Shown: positions 16,801 to 24,439, numbered from the stretch's first letter. The stretch is DNA of 27,352 bases from JACKOD01 sp041591635 (GCA_041591635.1 JBFHRO010000015.1:1-27352), one strand, 5' to 3'. Notes: generated by a model from the letters alone, not told the origin. Numbers and translations: made by a program.

Positions 16801-18453
16801 AATGGTTTCGTAGAGATCATCGAAATGGCGCCATTGCCGACTCTGCTCAAGCAGGCGCGAGGCGACGGGCGGCAACATGACCAGTTGTTGCAGCGTATCG
16901 CATACCAGGCCGTCTGCCTCGGTGCTTGCCGGTGCCGGCGGGCTTTGTGCTGCCATCAGGCGAGTCGCCAGCAAGTCCCAGAAAGCGCCAAGATCCTGCT
17001 GCCACAGGTTGCTCAAATGCAAGCCCACCGCTGCGACCAGTTGCCCGAGACTACGCTGGTACTGGGCCTCTGGCGTCCCCCACAGCCATTGCGACACGGG
17101 GCTGCGCAGCTCGTCGCGCTGACGGAAACAAAGCTCAAACGACAGCCAGGCTTTATGCAGATGATCTTCGTACAAAAGCTTATCGCTGCGTGCGCACCAC
17201 TGATCGAATCGGGTTTGCAGCGAAATGCCCGCCGATGCATGAGGGGTTACCGCATGAATCCGATCCGGGCTTGCTGGCGCTTGCTGCCCGACTTCACTGT
17301 AACGCAACCGTGCTCTGAGCGTCAGTGAGCGGTCCAGCGCCACCGCCCAGCCCAGCAGCGGCGCCTGGGCCGGCACCGAGTCCGGCGCATGCATACTGGT
17401 GGCAAGGTACAGGGGTGCCAAGGGTTCACACTCACGCAGCACCTGCCCACGGCGTTGCTCAATCCAGGCGAGCGCCGCCAGGGCCGCCACCACCACCGGG
17501 TGTGCGGCGCCCGGGGTATCGCCCTGGGCCTTGGCGCCGGGCCAAAACTTGCGTATGGCGGCGCCATCGGCCGCCAAGGGTGAGTAATCCAGCACCCCAT
17601 CAAGCAGCGCCTGGCCTGCCAGCTCGACCGCGCTCACACCGACCTGGCGGGCGCAGGCTTGCCACCCAAGGTGCTGACGCCGGGCAATGGATGCCAGCCC
17701 TTTGGGCGCAATGGTATTGAATAAACCGTCGCGCACACTCAAGAGCACATTGGTGGTGGCAAGGGGAATGGCGCCGCCGGAATACCCCACCCCGAACAGA
17801 ATGCCGACGGAAGGCACCGTCAGACTCGCCATGGCCGCAATCAACGCAGATATGCTGTGCGCCTGATTATCCCGATTGGCAGTATGATCCGCTGCGGCCC
17901 CCGGCGTATCAATAAAGGTGATCAAGGGCAAGCGCCTGGCTTCGCAGTGATGCAAAAATGTCAGCGCCTTGCGATGATGATGAGGCTGCCAGATGCCCTG
18001 ATTCACCTGGCGATTTTGTGCCAGAATGGCCACCGGGATGACGTCCTCCCCATCGGTCCAGAGCGCCTCGGCGGTGACCAGCGGGCCATCCTCGCTCGTC
18101 AGCCGAAAGCCCTGGCTGATGCGACGCAACAAGGATAGCAGCGGCTCACGCTCAGCCGACTCGGCCGGCAACAAGAGGCGTTGGCAGTAGGCTTCGTCGT
18201 CCAGCGCAGTAGCTTGCCGGGCCAGATCAACGAGGCGCTGGCTATCAAGCAAGGCAAATTGTGCGGTGGGTCTGAAACGGCCGAGCCACTGGTTAAAATC
18301 ACCGCAATGTGAGTCTCCCTGCCGGCTGCAGTGTTCGATCCAGTTCGATACCAGCATGGCACTGTGATGATTGGGGGTATTCCGGTCCAGGCGCAGGTCG
18401 GCACCCATCATGGCTCGGGATCTATCGACCGGGGTTAGCGTTTCGGAAGTCAT
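13837..18453 (-). CDS. Single-chain four-part acetyl-CoA carboxylase (CT-alpha/CT-beta/BC/BCCP)
   Basis: A 1538-residue protein that appears to hold a whole acyl-CoA carboxylase. Residues ~90-300 resemble AccA (LPLITFIDTPGAAAD at 175-189, GVGYSGGA 221-228, TIAPKGLASI). Residues ~655-900 resemble AccD (SAGMQTKEGPAALFSMA near 798-814, GYGDCTGGAQAS 835-846, MPFAGRIV), without the usual zinc ribbon. Residues ~955-1410 are an AccC-type ATP-grasp biotin carboxylase (DALHPGIGFLSEN, YGGGGKG 1124-1130, MEMNTRLQVEHPVTE 1251-1265). The C-terminus (~1445-1538) is AccB-like with biotin Lys1487 in EVMKMF. Residues ~300-650 are unassigned. It should carboxylate acetyl-CoA to malonyl-CoA for the neighbouring synthase genes. 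The start overlaps the fabV stop (ATGA), with GGGAGAAG upstream. Specificity for propionyl or longer acyl-CoA cannot be excluded. Confidence 0.85.
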   Translation of the reverse strand: MTSETLTPVDRSRAMMGADLRLDRNTPNHHSAMLVSNWIEHCSRQGDSHCGDFNQWLGRFRPTAQFALLDSQRLVDLARQATALDDEAYCQRLLLPAESAEREPLLSLLRRISQGFRLTSEDGPLVTAEALWTDGEDVIPVAILAQNRQVNQGIWQPHHHRKALTFLHHCEARRLPLITFIDTPGAAADHTANRDNQAHSISALIAAMASLTVPSVGILFGVGYSGGAIPLATTNVLLSVRDGLFNTIAPKGLASIARRQHLGWQACARQVGVSAVELAGQALLDGVLDYSPLAADGAAIRKFWPGAKAQGDTPGAAHPVVVAALAALAWIEQRRGQVLRECEPLAPLYLATSMHAPDSVPAQAPLLGWAVALDRSLTLRARLRYSEVGQQAPASPDRIHAVTPHASAGISLQTRFDQWCARSDKLLYEDHLHKAWLSFELCFRQRDELRSPVSQWLWGTPEAQYQRSLGQLVAAVGLHLSNLWQQDLGAFWDLLATRLMAAQSPPAPASTEADGLVCDTLQQLVMLPPVASRLLEQSRQWRHFDDLYETILRQMTAIVTELSDKNRVTAGLLESVLDAAGVAPDEVRQGFFAWLEAIKSSGLLQEGLRKIEQWKRAQHPRQAPVVFVVASYFFSELLPDYFQSLHTGSRFAGRFTPVSIGRRKDFWHNLQQATIDLRIQAILNQFKPATSFTPLELIERVFNGFYELDAEVTTADPCRFPGFAEAISKQRRRGHSACGLLTGIARFSVQGQSRNLGLFVSNHGFQAGAFDMASAERLCRLLDYAAKSRYPVVGLICSAGMQTKEGPAALFSMAVVTDAISRFRHQCGLPLLVVGYGDCTGGAQASLVTHPDVETWYLSGTNMPFAGRIVVPDYLPVSATLANYLCADPLSMRGLLRHPLAPGLDEALAAIDPRIGLPQQDLSDMLAQWLVRGASLDPAGGTVPPTAPGLRFGPIASVLVHARGCTAVKLVQEAQAMGLRVVLVQSDPDMDSVAARMLRDEDSLVCLGGFTPDESYLNGHSVVHIAQREQVDALHPGIGFLSENHEFARLCLEHDLNFVGPAPATMEKMGDKAKAIRTAMQAGIPVVPGSASHQAQADGLLATAQAALEMAQAIGYPVILKAVYGGGGKGIAVVNEASELLPRFDMIRAQARSAFGKEDIYLERFVTRFRHIEVQILRDRFGATQVLGLRDCSVQRDKQKIIEESGSTALSPVLAQLARDSAHRLACACDYTGAGTVEFLYDLDQDQLYFMEMNTRLQVEHPVTEMVSGVDIVREQFRIARGESIASLAVVESGYAVEVRINAEAVWADAGELQVVPSPGQVSRCRYPLMEHCRAIWAIADGTSVPSYYDNLVAQVIAWGESREQAIARLCDYLAQVEIEGIATNLPLLRVILRDEVFLSGEYDTRYLKQLVTRKGEFLFDSRDNARLGSEVVPAADVAVSGSDELKVFAPASSILYRSSSPEKPAFVREGDTITTDQTLCLLEVMKMFQPLTLGSLNQAGRELYPASQTYRVTHVKADDGQHVACGDLLFVVEPMVA

Positions 18454-19640
18454 AAGGCTTCTCCCGTCACCCGCTGGCTCCGGGCACGATCACCGGAGGA
18501 GGCAAAACCGAACAACCTTAAAAAATCGCTGCGAAAGCCGGCAAAATCGGCCAGTTCGTGCAGGTTATCATTCGTCAACCGATCCCAGCGGTGTTTGATT
18601 TCGTCTTGAATGGCCGGGGCCAGCTCTTTTTCATCGAGCCGAAAGCGGCCAGCGTCATCCCGTTCTACCCCGGTGCCATAGAGCCCCCCGAGGAACAGAC
18701 GCTGGATTTGCTCAAGGCAGGTTTCATGGACGCCGGCCTCTTTCATGACGCGATACAGAAGCGAAATGTACAGAGGCATGACCGGTATTGCCGCGCTGGC
18801 CTGAGTCACCAGTGCCTTGAGCACGGCGATGTGAGCGCGGCCTGCCAGCGGCTGTAGCACGGCATTGAGGCGCAAGACGGTCTGATCCAGATCTTTTTTG
18901 GCGTGACCAATGGTGGCATCACCGTAAATCGGCCAGGTGAGACTGGCACCGATATAGGTATAGGCCAGCATTTTGCAGCCGGTTTCCAGCAAGTCTGCCT
19001 GCTGCAGTGCTTGCACCCACGCCTGCCAGTCTTCTCCCCCCATGACCTTGACGGTGGCGGCGATTTCCTCACGGGTTGCGGCCTCCAGCCGGATGGGCTT
19101 GAGCAGGCCTTTTTCCGGGTCCAGTGTCTGGGTTTGCACCGCCTGCCCGACGGGTTTGAGCACCGAGCGCCAGCAATCCCCGGTGGCTTCATCCAGCCGC
19201 CGGGGGGCTGCAACACTGTATACCAGCAAACCGATTTTCTTCCCGGCCGCCTTCAGGGTGCGAATAACCTCCGCCTTGGTAGCTGCCGCAAAGGCATCGG
19301 CATTGATGCTTTTGGCCCAGCGGCCTTGCGCCTGCGCCATTTCCTCCAGCGCCTGGGTGTGGTACCAGCCCGCAGTGCCGGCCTTTTGCTCAACCCCATC
19401 GCCATTCACTGCCGGTGCCCGATCAAGGTAAACACCCAGCGTGTCAGTCTGACCGGCGAACGTCAGCATCACACGGGTAGCCAACCCGTAGCCCGAAGAT
19501 GCGCCAATAATCAGTGCCGTTGCAGGCCCCTCAAAGGACTGTTGCGCTACCTGCCGAGCCTGCTCGGCCACCGAGTCCTTGCAACCTTGGGGATCCGCAT
19601 TGGTGCATATAACGCCTTTAATGCGCGGCTGAATGTTCAT
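18450..19640 (-). CDS. fabV: Trans-2-enoyl-ACP/CoA reductase FabV
   Basis: A 396-residue NADH-dependent enoyl reductase that does the last step of each elongation round and is known in other bacteria to be insensitive to triclosan. The N-terminus (MNIQPRIKGVICTNADPQGC) is typical of FabV; the dinucleotide site is GASSGYG (47-53). The Tyr-x8-Lys catalytic pair is Y239 and K248 in IYGDATIGHAKK, one Lys doublet as in the family. Length is normal. AGGAAA precedes the ATG. It follows fabB by 44 bases and overlaps the ACC start by four bases, indicating translational coupling of reductase and carboxylase. Confidence 0.95.
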   Translation of the reverse strand: MNIQPRIKGVICTNADPQGCKDSVAEQARQVAQQSFEGPATALIIGASSGYGLATRVMLTFAGQTDTLGVYLDRAPAVNGDGVEQKAGTAGWYHTQALEEMAQAQGRWAKSINADAFAAATKAEVIRTLKAAGKKIGLLVYSVAAPRRLDEATGDCWRSVLKPVGQAVQTQTLDPEKGLLKPIRLEAATREEIAATVKVMGGEDWQAWVQALQQADLLETGCKMLAYTYIGASLTWPIYGDATIGHAKKDLDQTVLRLNAVLQPLAGRAHIAVLKALVTQASAAIPVMPLYISLLYRVMKEAGVHETCLEQIQRLFLGGLYGTGVERDDAGRFRLDEKELAPAIQDEIKHRWDRLTNDNLHELADFAGFRSDFLRLFGFASSGDRARSQRVTGEAL

Positions 19641-19684
19641 ACCACAATTTCCTGCTGTGTTGGTTAGCGTATGGGGAGTGGGCG

Positions 19685-20929
19685 TTAGTGAATCACAGCG
19701 TCAGGCTGGTACTTGCCCATGATGAGGCAGGCGTTAGTACCGCCAAAACCGAAGCTGTTACTCATTACGGCATCAAGTGAATGGGGAGCCACCTCACGCA
19801 CAATCGGCATGTCCATCGCCTCCGGTTCAATCGCCTGCAGATTGGCACTGGCACTGACAAAATTGCCTCGCAGCATCAACAGACTGTAAATCGCCTCGTG
19901 CACCCCTGCAGCCCCCAGGGAGTGCCCTGAAAGCGATTTGGTGGAGCTGATCAGCGGCATTTCTGCCCCGAATACCTGGCGAATCGCCCGCAGTTCAACC
20001 AAATCCCCCAGCGGGGTGCTGGTTCCGTGCGCATTGACATACTGCACCTTGCGCGTTCCCAGCTGTTTCAGCGCCAGACGCATGCAGCGTGCGGCGCCAT
20101 CGCCCGAGGGCTGTACCATGTCCTGGCCATCCGAGGTGGCGGCGTAACCCAGCAACTCGCCATAGATTTTGGCGCCGCGGGCCAGTGCGTGTTCCAGTTC
20201 CTCCACGACCACCACGCCGGCACCACTGGCGATCACAAACCCGTCCCGGTCAAGGTCGTAGGGCCGGGAGGCAGCGCCCGGCGTGTCGTTGTACTTGCGT
20301 GACAAGGCACCCATGGCATCGAACTGCAAGGCCAGCGTCCAATGGGCAAATTCGGCGCCACCGGCAAATACCACCTGCTGCTTGCCTAACTGAATCTGCT
20401 CCAGCGCCGTGCCAATACAATGGGCACTGGTAGCACAGGCCGAAGTGACGGAGTAGTTGATGCCACGCAAACCAAAACTTGTTGTCAGTACCGAGGAAAG
20501 CGCGCTGCTCATGCCCCGCGTCACCCGGTAGGGCCCCACCTTGCGCACCCCGCCGGCCCGAAAGTACTCGACCGACTCAATGATATCTTCGGTGGAAGTT
20601 CCGCCGGTGCCCATGACCAATCCGGTCATCTCGTTGTGCAGCTGCGCCGGTGTCAGGCCGCTGTCGTCTATCGCCTGCTGCATGGCCAGATACCCATAAC
20701 CGCTGGATTTGGTCATGAAGCGGTAGAGTTTGCGGTCAATTAACGCCGCAGGATCAAGATGGATTTGCCCCGAGATGTGCGATCTTAACCCTTCCTTGGC
20801 AAAACTTTCGTCGCGACCAATTCCGGTTTTGCCCGAGCGCAGCGATTGCTCCACCTCCTGCAAGGTGTTACCCAGGCTTGATACAATTCCGATTCCTGTT
20901 ATAACGGCACGTTTCATATGCATTGACAT
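19685..20929 (-). CDS. fabB: 3-oxoacyl-ACP synthase I (FabB)
   Basis: A 414-residue condensing enzyme very similar to E. coli FabB. It keeps the Cys-His-His triad: C165 (SACATSAH), H301 (VNAHGTSTPLGD) and H336 (SGHSLGAAG), numbered from the first Met. FabB elongates cis-unsaturated chains made by FabA. Three in-frame ATGs lie within 13 bases (20929, 20923, 20917); the last gives the standard MKRAVIT start, and the weak GGA before them does not decide. It lies 81 bases after fabA, as in Pseudomonas fabAB, and 44 bases before fabV. Confidence 0.95.
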   Translation of the reverse strand: MSMHMKRAVITGIGIVSSLGNTLQEVEQSLRSGKTGIGRDESFAKEGLRSHISGQIHLDPAALIDRKLYRFMTKSSGYGYLAMQQAIDDSGLTPAQLHNEMTGLVMGTGGTSTEDIIESVEYFRAGGVRKVGPYRVTRGMSSALSSVLTTSFGLRGINYSVTSACATSAHCIGTALEQIQLGKQQVVFAGGAEFAHWTLALQFDAMGALSRKYNDTPGAASRPYDLDRDGFVIASGAGVVVVEELEHALARGAKIYGELLGYAATSDGQDMVQPSGDGAARCMRLALKQLGTRKVQYVNAHGTSTPLGDLVELRAIRQVFGAEMPLISSTKSLSGHSLGAAGVHEAIYSLLMLRGNFVSASANLQAIEPEAMDMPIVREVAPHSLDAVMSNSFGFGGTNACLIMGKYQPDAVIH

Positions 20930-21010
20930 CCAATGATTCTGTAAAAGTGGATAACGAATACCCTGGGTTACTTACGGGTGGGTTCGCGTGCGGTGGAACT
21001 GACTGGCCCG

Positions 21011-21526
21011 TTACATCGGCTTGCGTGCCGGGCTCGGAATCAGTCCGGTACGCAGGCTTTCGGCACTGTAGATCTGCTGGCCGTCAACCCACACTTCGCC
21101 GTCGGCAATGCCAAGAACGATCTCCCGCGTGAGTACACGCTTGATGTGTAGCCGGTATTCCACCAGGCGGGCATCGGGGAGCACCTCACCGAAGAACTTG
21201 ACATTACCTACCCCCAGAGCACGCCCCTTGCCTTCGTAACCACACCAGGCAAGGTAAAACCCCAGTCCCTGCCACAAGGCATCGAGCCCCAGACAACCTG
21301 GCATCACAGGATCACCCGGAAAGTGGCAGGCAAAGAACCAGTGTTCGGGTACGATATCGAATTCGGCCCGCAAACAGCCCTTTCCATAACGCCCGCCTTC
21401 CGCCGCCACATCCGTGATGCGATCAATCATGCGCATATTGCCCTGCGGCAATTGCATCAGAGGCGGATGGGTTACGTTAAAGAGTGCGTCAAGATCTTGT
21501 CGGGAATAGTGGGGTTGCTGAAACAT
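21011..21526 (-). CDS. fabA: 3-hydroxydecanoyl-ACP dehydratase/isomerase (FabA)
   Basis: A 171-residue dehydratase-isomerase that introduces the cis double bond at the C10 stage of anaerobic unsaturated fatty-acid synthesis. The active pair H68 and D82 is present in CHFPGDPVMPGCLGLDALWQ, the signature that separates FabA from FabZ. Length equals E. coli FabA. AGGAG lies nine bases before the ATG. It is the first gene of the cluster fabA-fabB-fabV-ACC-acp, and the 169-base space upstream holds the likely promoter and a direct-repeat operator. Confidence 0.96.
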   Translation of the reverse strand: MFQQPHYSRQDLDALFNVTHPPLMQLPQGNMRMIDRITDVAAEGGRYGKGCLRAEFDIVPEHWFFACHFPGDPVMPGCLGLDALWQGLGFYLAWCGYEGKGRALGVGNVKFFGEVLPDARLVEYRLHIKRVLTREIVLGIADGEVWVDGQQIYSAESLRTGLIPSPARKPM

Positions 21527-21586
21527 GGCGTGAGTCTCCTGAAGTGAAATCCGTCTCCCTGATCAGGCACACGGCAATGGCAAGAG

Positions 21587-21640
21587 ACTATAAGGGGGAT
21601 CCGAGGGGGGTTCTTGACACTTTGTTCCAGCGACTTGACA
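21587..21640 (-). promoter_or_regulatory. fabA operon promoter with 21-bp-spaced direct repeat
   Basis: On the minus strand TATAGT (21592-21587) is a good -10. The -35 position has no consensus hexamer but borders one of two identical TGTCAAG elements (21619-21613 and 21640-21634). Their starts are 21 bp apart, two helical turns, on the same face. A weak -35 touched by a direct repeat is typical of activator-dependent promoters, for example AraC/XylS sites. Which protein binds is unknown. Confidence 0.45.
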
Positions 21641-21695
21641 TCTTGTGGCAACAACGACAAAAACATGTCGCCTGCGCCGTCACATCATCCCCCCG

Positions 21696-22949
21696 TTATG
21701 AGGCCGTTTTTTGCAGGGCGGTGTCGTCAGGTTTGAAAAACGCCTCCAGTTCTTTTGCCTGGGCCTGGGCATCGGCGTAACCCAGCGCAATCAAATCGCG
21801 GGAAAACCCGGCTTCAAACAGGATATAGCTGGCCAAACTGGCACCGCCTTCGCCGGTTTCAAGGTTCTTGCCCATCATTTTTTTCAAGATGGTGGGTAAC
21901 TTGTCGATGTGCTTACGGGCCACTTCTTCGACAGGGCGACTGGGTGAAATCTCCACCACTTTCACCGGTTTGAGATTGATCCCTTTCTCTTTGAGTTTTT
22001 CGGGGGGGATCAGTTCGAGCAAGGTATTGACCAGTTCCAGCCGGTCGATGTCGTAATCGAGGGTATCCAGAAACGCGCCGTTCAGCACATGCTCCATGAC
22101 CTGCGCCAGCGTGGGGGTGTTTTGGGTTCTGACTCGGGTTGGCACACAGGTGCGCGCCGCGCTTACCCCAACCACCAGCACTTTCTCGGCCCCCAAATGC
22201 AATGCCGGGCTGACATGCGCCATTTGCCGAATGACGCCATCGCCAAAGTATTCGCGATTGATATGCACGGGCGGAAACAAGGTAGGTATGGCGGATGAGG
22301 CCATCAAGTGATCGAGCGTGATCTCTGTCGCCACACCCAGTCGTTGCCCCTGATTCCAGGGCGTTATGTCAGCACGCCCCTGAAAAAAGCAGATATTCTG
22401 ACCACAGGAATAGCCACAGGCGTTGACGCCCACCGCACGCAAGGATCCGCTGCCGAGCGCCTTGGCAATATTGCCGAACTGAATTTCTTTCTCCAGCAAG
22501 GCACGCAAGGGTGTGTTATCCAGTAACGACATGGACTTGCCAGAGGGGCTGCCACGCAGCACGCCCTGCAAAAACTGGGACAGCCCCCAAGTCATTCCAA
22601 CCACATCGGATCTATAAATATCACTGATCTGGAGGTTCGACCAAATCCGCTCAAGACGGGCAACGTTGTGACGGAACAGATCATTGCCACTGGCCAGCGC
22701 TACCGCATTCAATGCGCCGGCAGAGGTTCCGCAAATCACTTCAAAGGGGGTGTGCCAATCGGGATAGATATCCGAAATCGCCTTAAGAACCCCGACCTGA
22801 TAAGCAGCCCGGGCGCCACCGCCCGTCAGCACCACACCGGTGACATTGCCATTGGGGCTAGCCTCTCGAGCGGAACTGGCGGCAAGGCTGCCTGAGCCTT
22901 GCCGGCCACTGCTGGTCGCGAAATCTTTCGTTGTCTTGTTTTTCATCAC
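21696..22949 (-). CDS. Patatin-like phospholipase
   Basis: A 417-residue patatin-family acyl hydrolase. The oxyanion loop is GGGARAAYQVG (43-53), the nucleophile Ser76 lies in GTSAG, and Asp237 lies in FGDGV, forming the Ser-Asp dyad. The N-terminal ~35 residues are polar, Ser-rich and without a signal peptide or lipobox, so a cytoplasmic place is likely. The C-terminal 150 residues (VVEISPSRPVEEVARKHIDK) follow the usual layout of bacterial patatins of this size. AGGTGA precedes the ATG. It lies between recA (116 bases) and fabA (169 bases) on the same strand. Its nearness to the fatty-acid cluster suggests lipid turnover, but co-transcription is not shown. Confidence 0.88.
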   Translation of the reverse strand: MMKNKTTKDFATSSGRQGSGSLAASSAREASPNGNVTGVVLTGGGARAAYQVGVLKAISDIYPDWHTPFEVICGTSAGALNAVALASGNDLFRHNVARLERIWSNLQISDIYRSDVVGMTWGLSQFLQGVLRGSPSGKSMSLLDNTPLRALLEKEIQFGNIAKALGSGSLRAVGVNACGYSCGQNICFFQGRADITPWNQGQRLGVATEITLDHLMASSAIPTLFPPVHINREYFGDGVIRQMAHVSPALHLGAEKVLVVGVSAARTCVPTRVRTQNTPTLAQVMEHVLNGAFLDTLDYDIDRLELVNTLLELIPPEKLKEKGINLKPVKVVEISPSRPVEEVARKHIDKLPTILKKMMGKNLETGEGGASLASYILFEAGFSRDLIALGYADAQAQAKELEAFFKPDDTALQKTAS

Positions 22950-23065
22950 ACATCACCTATGGCCGCTTACTTCAGTCTAGACCCTAAGTGCCAATTTGGT
23001 GAACCAGTGCTCAATCTTCAAGCAAACGGCCCCGGAATGTGTGGCAAAACGCTGTTGCAGACGGC

Positions 23066-24106
23066 TTAGATATCCAGTTCCACACTGGTGTCTTCGAGCA
23101 CTTTTTTGGGAGCTCCGTTTTTGGGCATCAGTTTTTCCCGAATCTTGCGTTCGATCTCGAACCCCACCTCGGGATTGTCTTCAAGGTATTTGGCCGCATT
23201 GGCCTTGCCCTGACCAATCTTGTTGCCGTTGTAGCTGTACCAGGCACCGGCTTTATCTACGAAGCCTTCCTGCACGCCGATATCAATCACCTCACCCAGG
23301 CGATAAATACCCGAGCCGTACATGATCTGGAAATCGGCCTGTTTGAAAGGAGGTGCCACCTTGTTCTTCACCACTTTCACCCGGGTTTCGTTTCCTACCA
23401 CTTCATCGCCCTGTTTGACCGCGCCGGTACGACGAATATCCAAACGCACAGATGCATAAAACTTGAGCGCATTGCCGCCGGTCGTGGTTTCGGGGTTGCC
23501 AAACATCACGCCGATTTTCATCCGGATCTGGTTGATGAAAATGCACAGGCAATTGGCATTCTTGATACTGCCGGTGATCTTGCGCAGCGCCTGTGACATC
23601 AGGCGTGCCTGCAGTCCAACATGCGCGTCGCCCATTTCACCTTCGATCTCGGCTTTTGGCGTCAGGGCCGCCACCGAATCGACCACGATGACATCCACCG
23701 CCCCCGAGCGAATCAGCATATCGGCAATTTCCAGCGCCTGCTCACCGGTATCGGGTTGTGACACCAGCAATTCATCCACATTGACACCCAACTTTTCGGC
23801 GTAAATGGGATCAAGCGCATGTTCGGCATCAATAAAGGCGCAGGTTTTACCCTGCTTTTGTGCCTCGGCAATGACCTGCAGCGTTAGCGTGGTTTTACCT
23901 GAACTCTCGGGGCCGTAAATTTCAACGATACGGCCGTATGGCAAGCCGCCGATACCCAAGGCGATATCAAGCCCGAGCGAGCCGGTAGACACCGAGGGAA
24001 TCGCCTCGCGTGGCTGGTCACCCATTTTCATCACGGCGCCCTTGCCAAACTGTCGCTCAATCTGGCTCAACGCCGCACCCAAGGCCTTCTTTTTGTTTTC
24101 GTCCAT
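23066..24106 (-). CDS. recA: Recombinase A
   Basis: A 346-residue RecA, the ATP-dependent strand-exchange protein and co-protease that triggers LexA cleavage. Walker A is GPESSGKT (65-72); the MAW-like segment GGNALKFYASVRLDIRR and the loop L2 region (IRMKIGVMFGNPETTTGGNALK) are intact. GGAG lies nine bases before the ATG. The gene is preceded by a LexA box and is divergent from mutS. RecX, which often follows recA, is absent: the next gene is the patatin lipase. The C-terminus is slightly less acidic than that of E. coli RecA. Confidence 0.98.
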   Translation of the reverse strand: MDENKKKALGAALSQIERQFGKGAVMKMGDQPREAIPSVSTGSLGLDIALGIGGLPYGRIVEIYGPESSGKTTLTLQVIAEAQKQGKTCAFIDAEHALDPIYAEKLGVNVDELLVSQPDTGEQALEIADMLIRSGAVDVIVVDSVAALTPKAEIEGEMGDAHVGLQARLMSQALRKITGSIKNANCLCIFINQIRMKIGVMFGNPETTTGGNALKFYASVRLDIRRTGAVKQGDEVVGNETRVKVVKNKVAPPFKQADFQIMYGSGIYRLGEVIDIGVQEGFVDKAGAWYSYNGNKIGQGKANAAKYLEDNPEVGFEIERKIREKLMPKNGAPKKVLEDTSVELDI

Positions 24107-24167
24107 TGCATCACTCCGATGAAATTCGATTCAATTGTTCAGGATTTGTTCAGGGCTCACAAAACTA

Positions 24168-24183
24168 CTGTATATTTGATCAG
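24168..24183. promoter_or_regulatory. LexA (SOS) box of recA
   Basis: CTGTATATTTGATCAG matches CTG-N10-CAG with the standard CTGTATAT left half. It covers the recA -10 described for 24169-24196. It also lies in the shared recA-mutS spacer, although mutS is not usually under SOS control. Confidence 0.85.
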
Positions 24184-24196
24184 CATTATTTCACAA
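24169..24196 (-). promoter_or_regulatory. recA promoter
   Basis: On the minus strand TTGTGA (24196-24191) and TATACA (24174-24169) are 16 bases apart, 63 bases before the recA ATG, with the LexA box over the -10. Confidence 0.65.
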
Positions 24197-24359
24197 AGCA
24201 AACCATCCTGCCAGCACCTCCAGGGATCTTTTACCGGTGCAACGCCCAAAATGCCGCTCATCCATTGCCGCCCCACGCAGGCGAGCATTGGATCAATGCG
24301 CTTTTTATCCGTACCGGCTTGCCGTAAAATCGGCCCCTTCGAAGCCGACGGCCCCCGCC

Positions 24360-24393
24360 GTAACAATCCGCGCAGTGTAACAATCCGCGCAGT
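24360..24393. repeat. Perfect 17-bp tandem duplication upstream of mutS
   Basis: GTAACAATCCGCGCAGT occurs twice head to tail (24360-24376, 24377-24393) with no mismatch, ending 46 bases before the mutS ATG. Because 17 is not a multiple of three, the open frame running through it is unlikely to be coding. The remaining part of 24184-24439 holds no gene I can support. Confidence 0.85.
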
Positions 24394-24439
24394 GCGACAC
24401 CCAAAGGCCACAAGGCCCTCTTCGCCCGAGATCATCAGC

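Noticed and set aside
14359..17328. Long open frames antisense to the fused carboxylase gene (for example 14359-15306, 15349-16092, 16450-17328 on +)
   Set aside because: They mirror the codon pattern of a GC-rich gene, have odd residue composition (rich in His, Arg and Gln), no ribosome sites and no recognisable domains, while the opposite strand encodes conserved enzyme motifs.
13480..21526. Polyketide, polyunsaturated fatty-acid or aryl-polyene cluster
   Set aside because: The synthase is a plain full-length FabB and the dehydratase a plain FabA; no chain-length factor, PKS module, acyltransferase or ketoreductase is in the cluster.
24119..24439. A longer MutS start giving 107 extra N-terminal residues
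   Set aside because: The extension would run over the recA LexA box and a 17-bp tandem duplication that shifts frame, and MutS proteins normally start near the SSHTPMMQQY motif.
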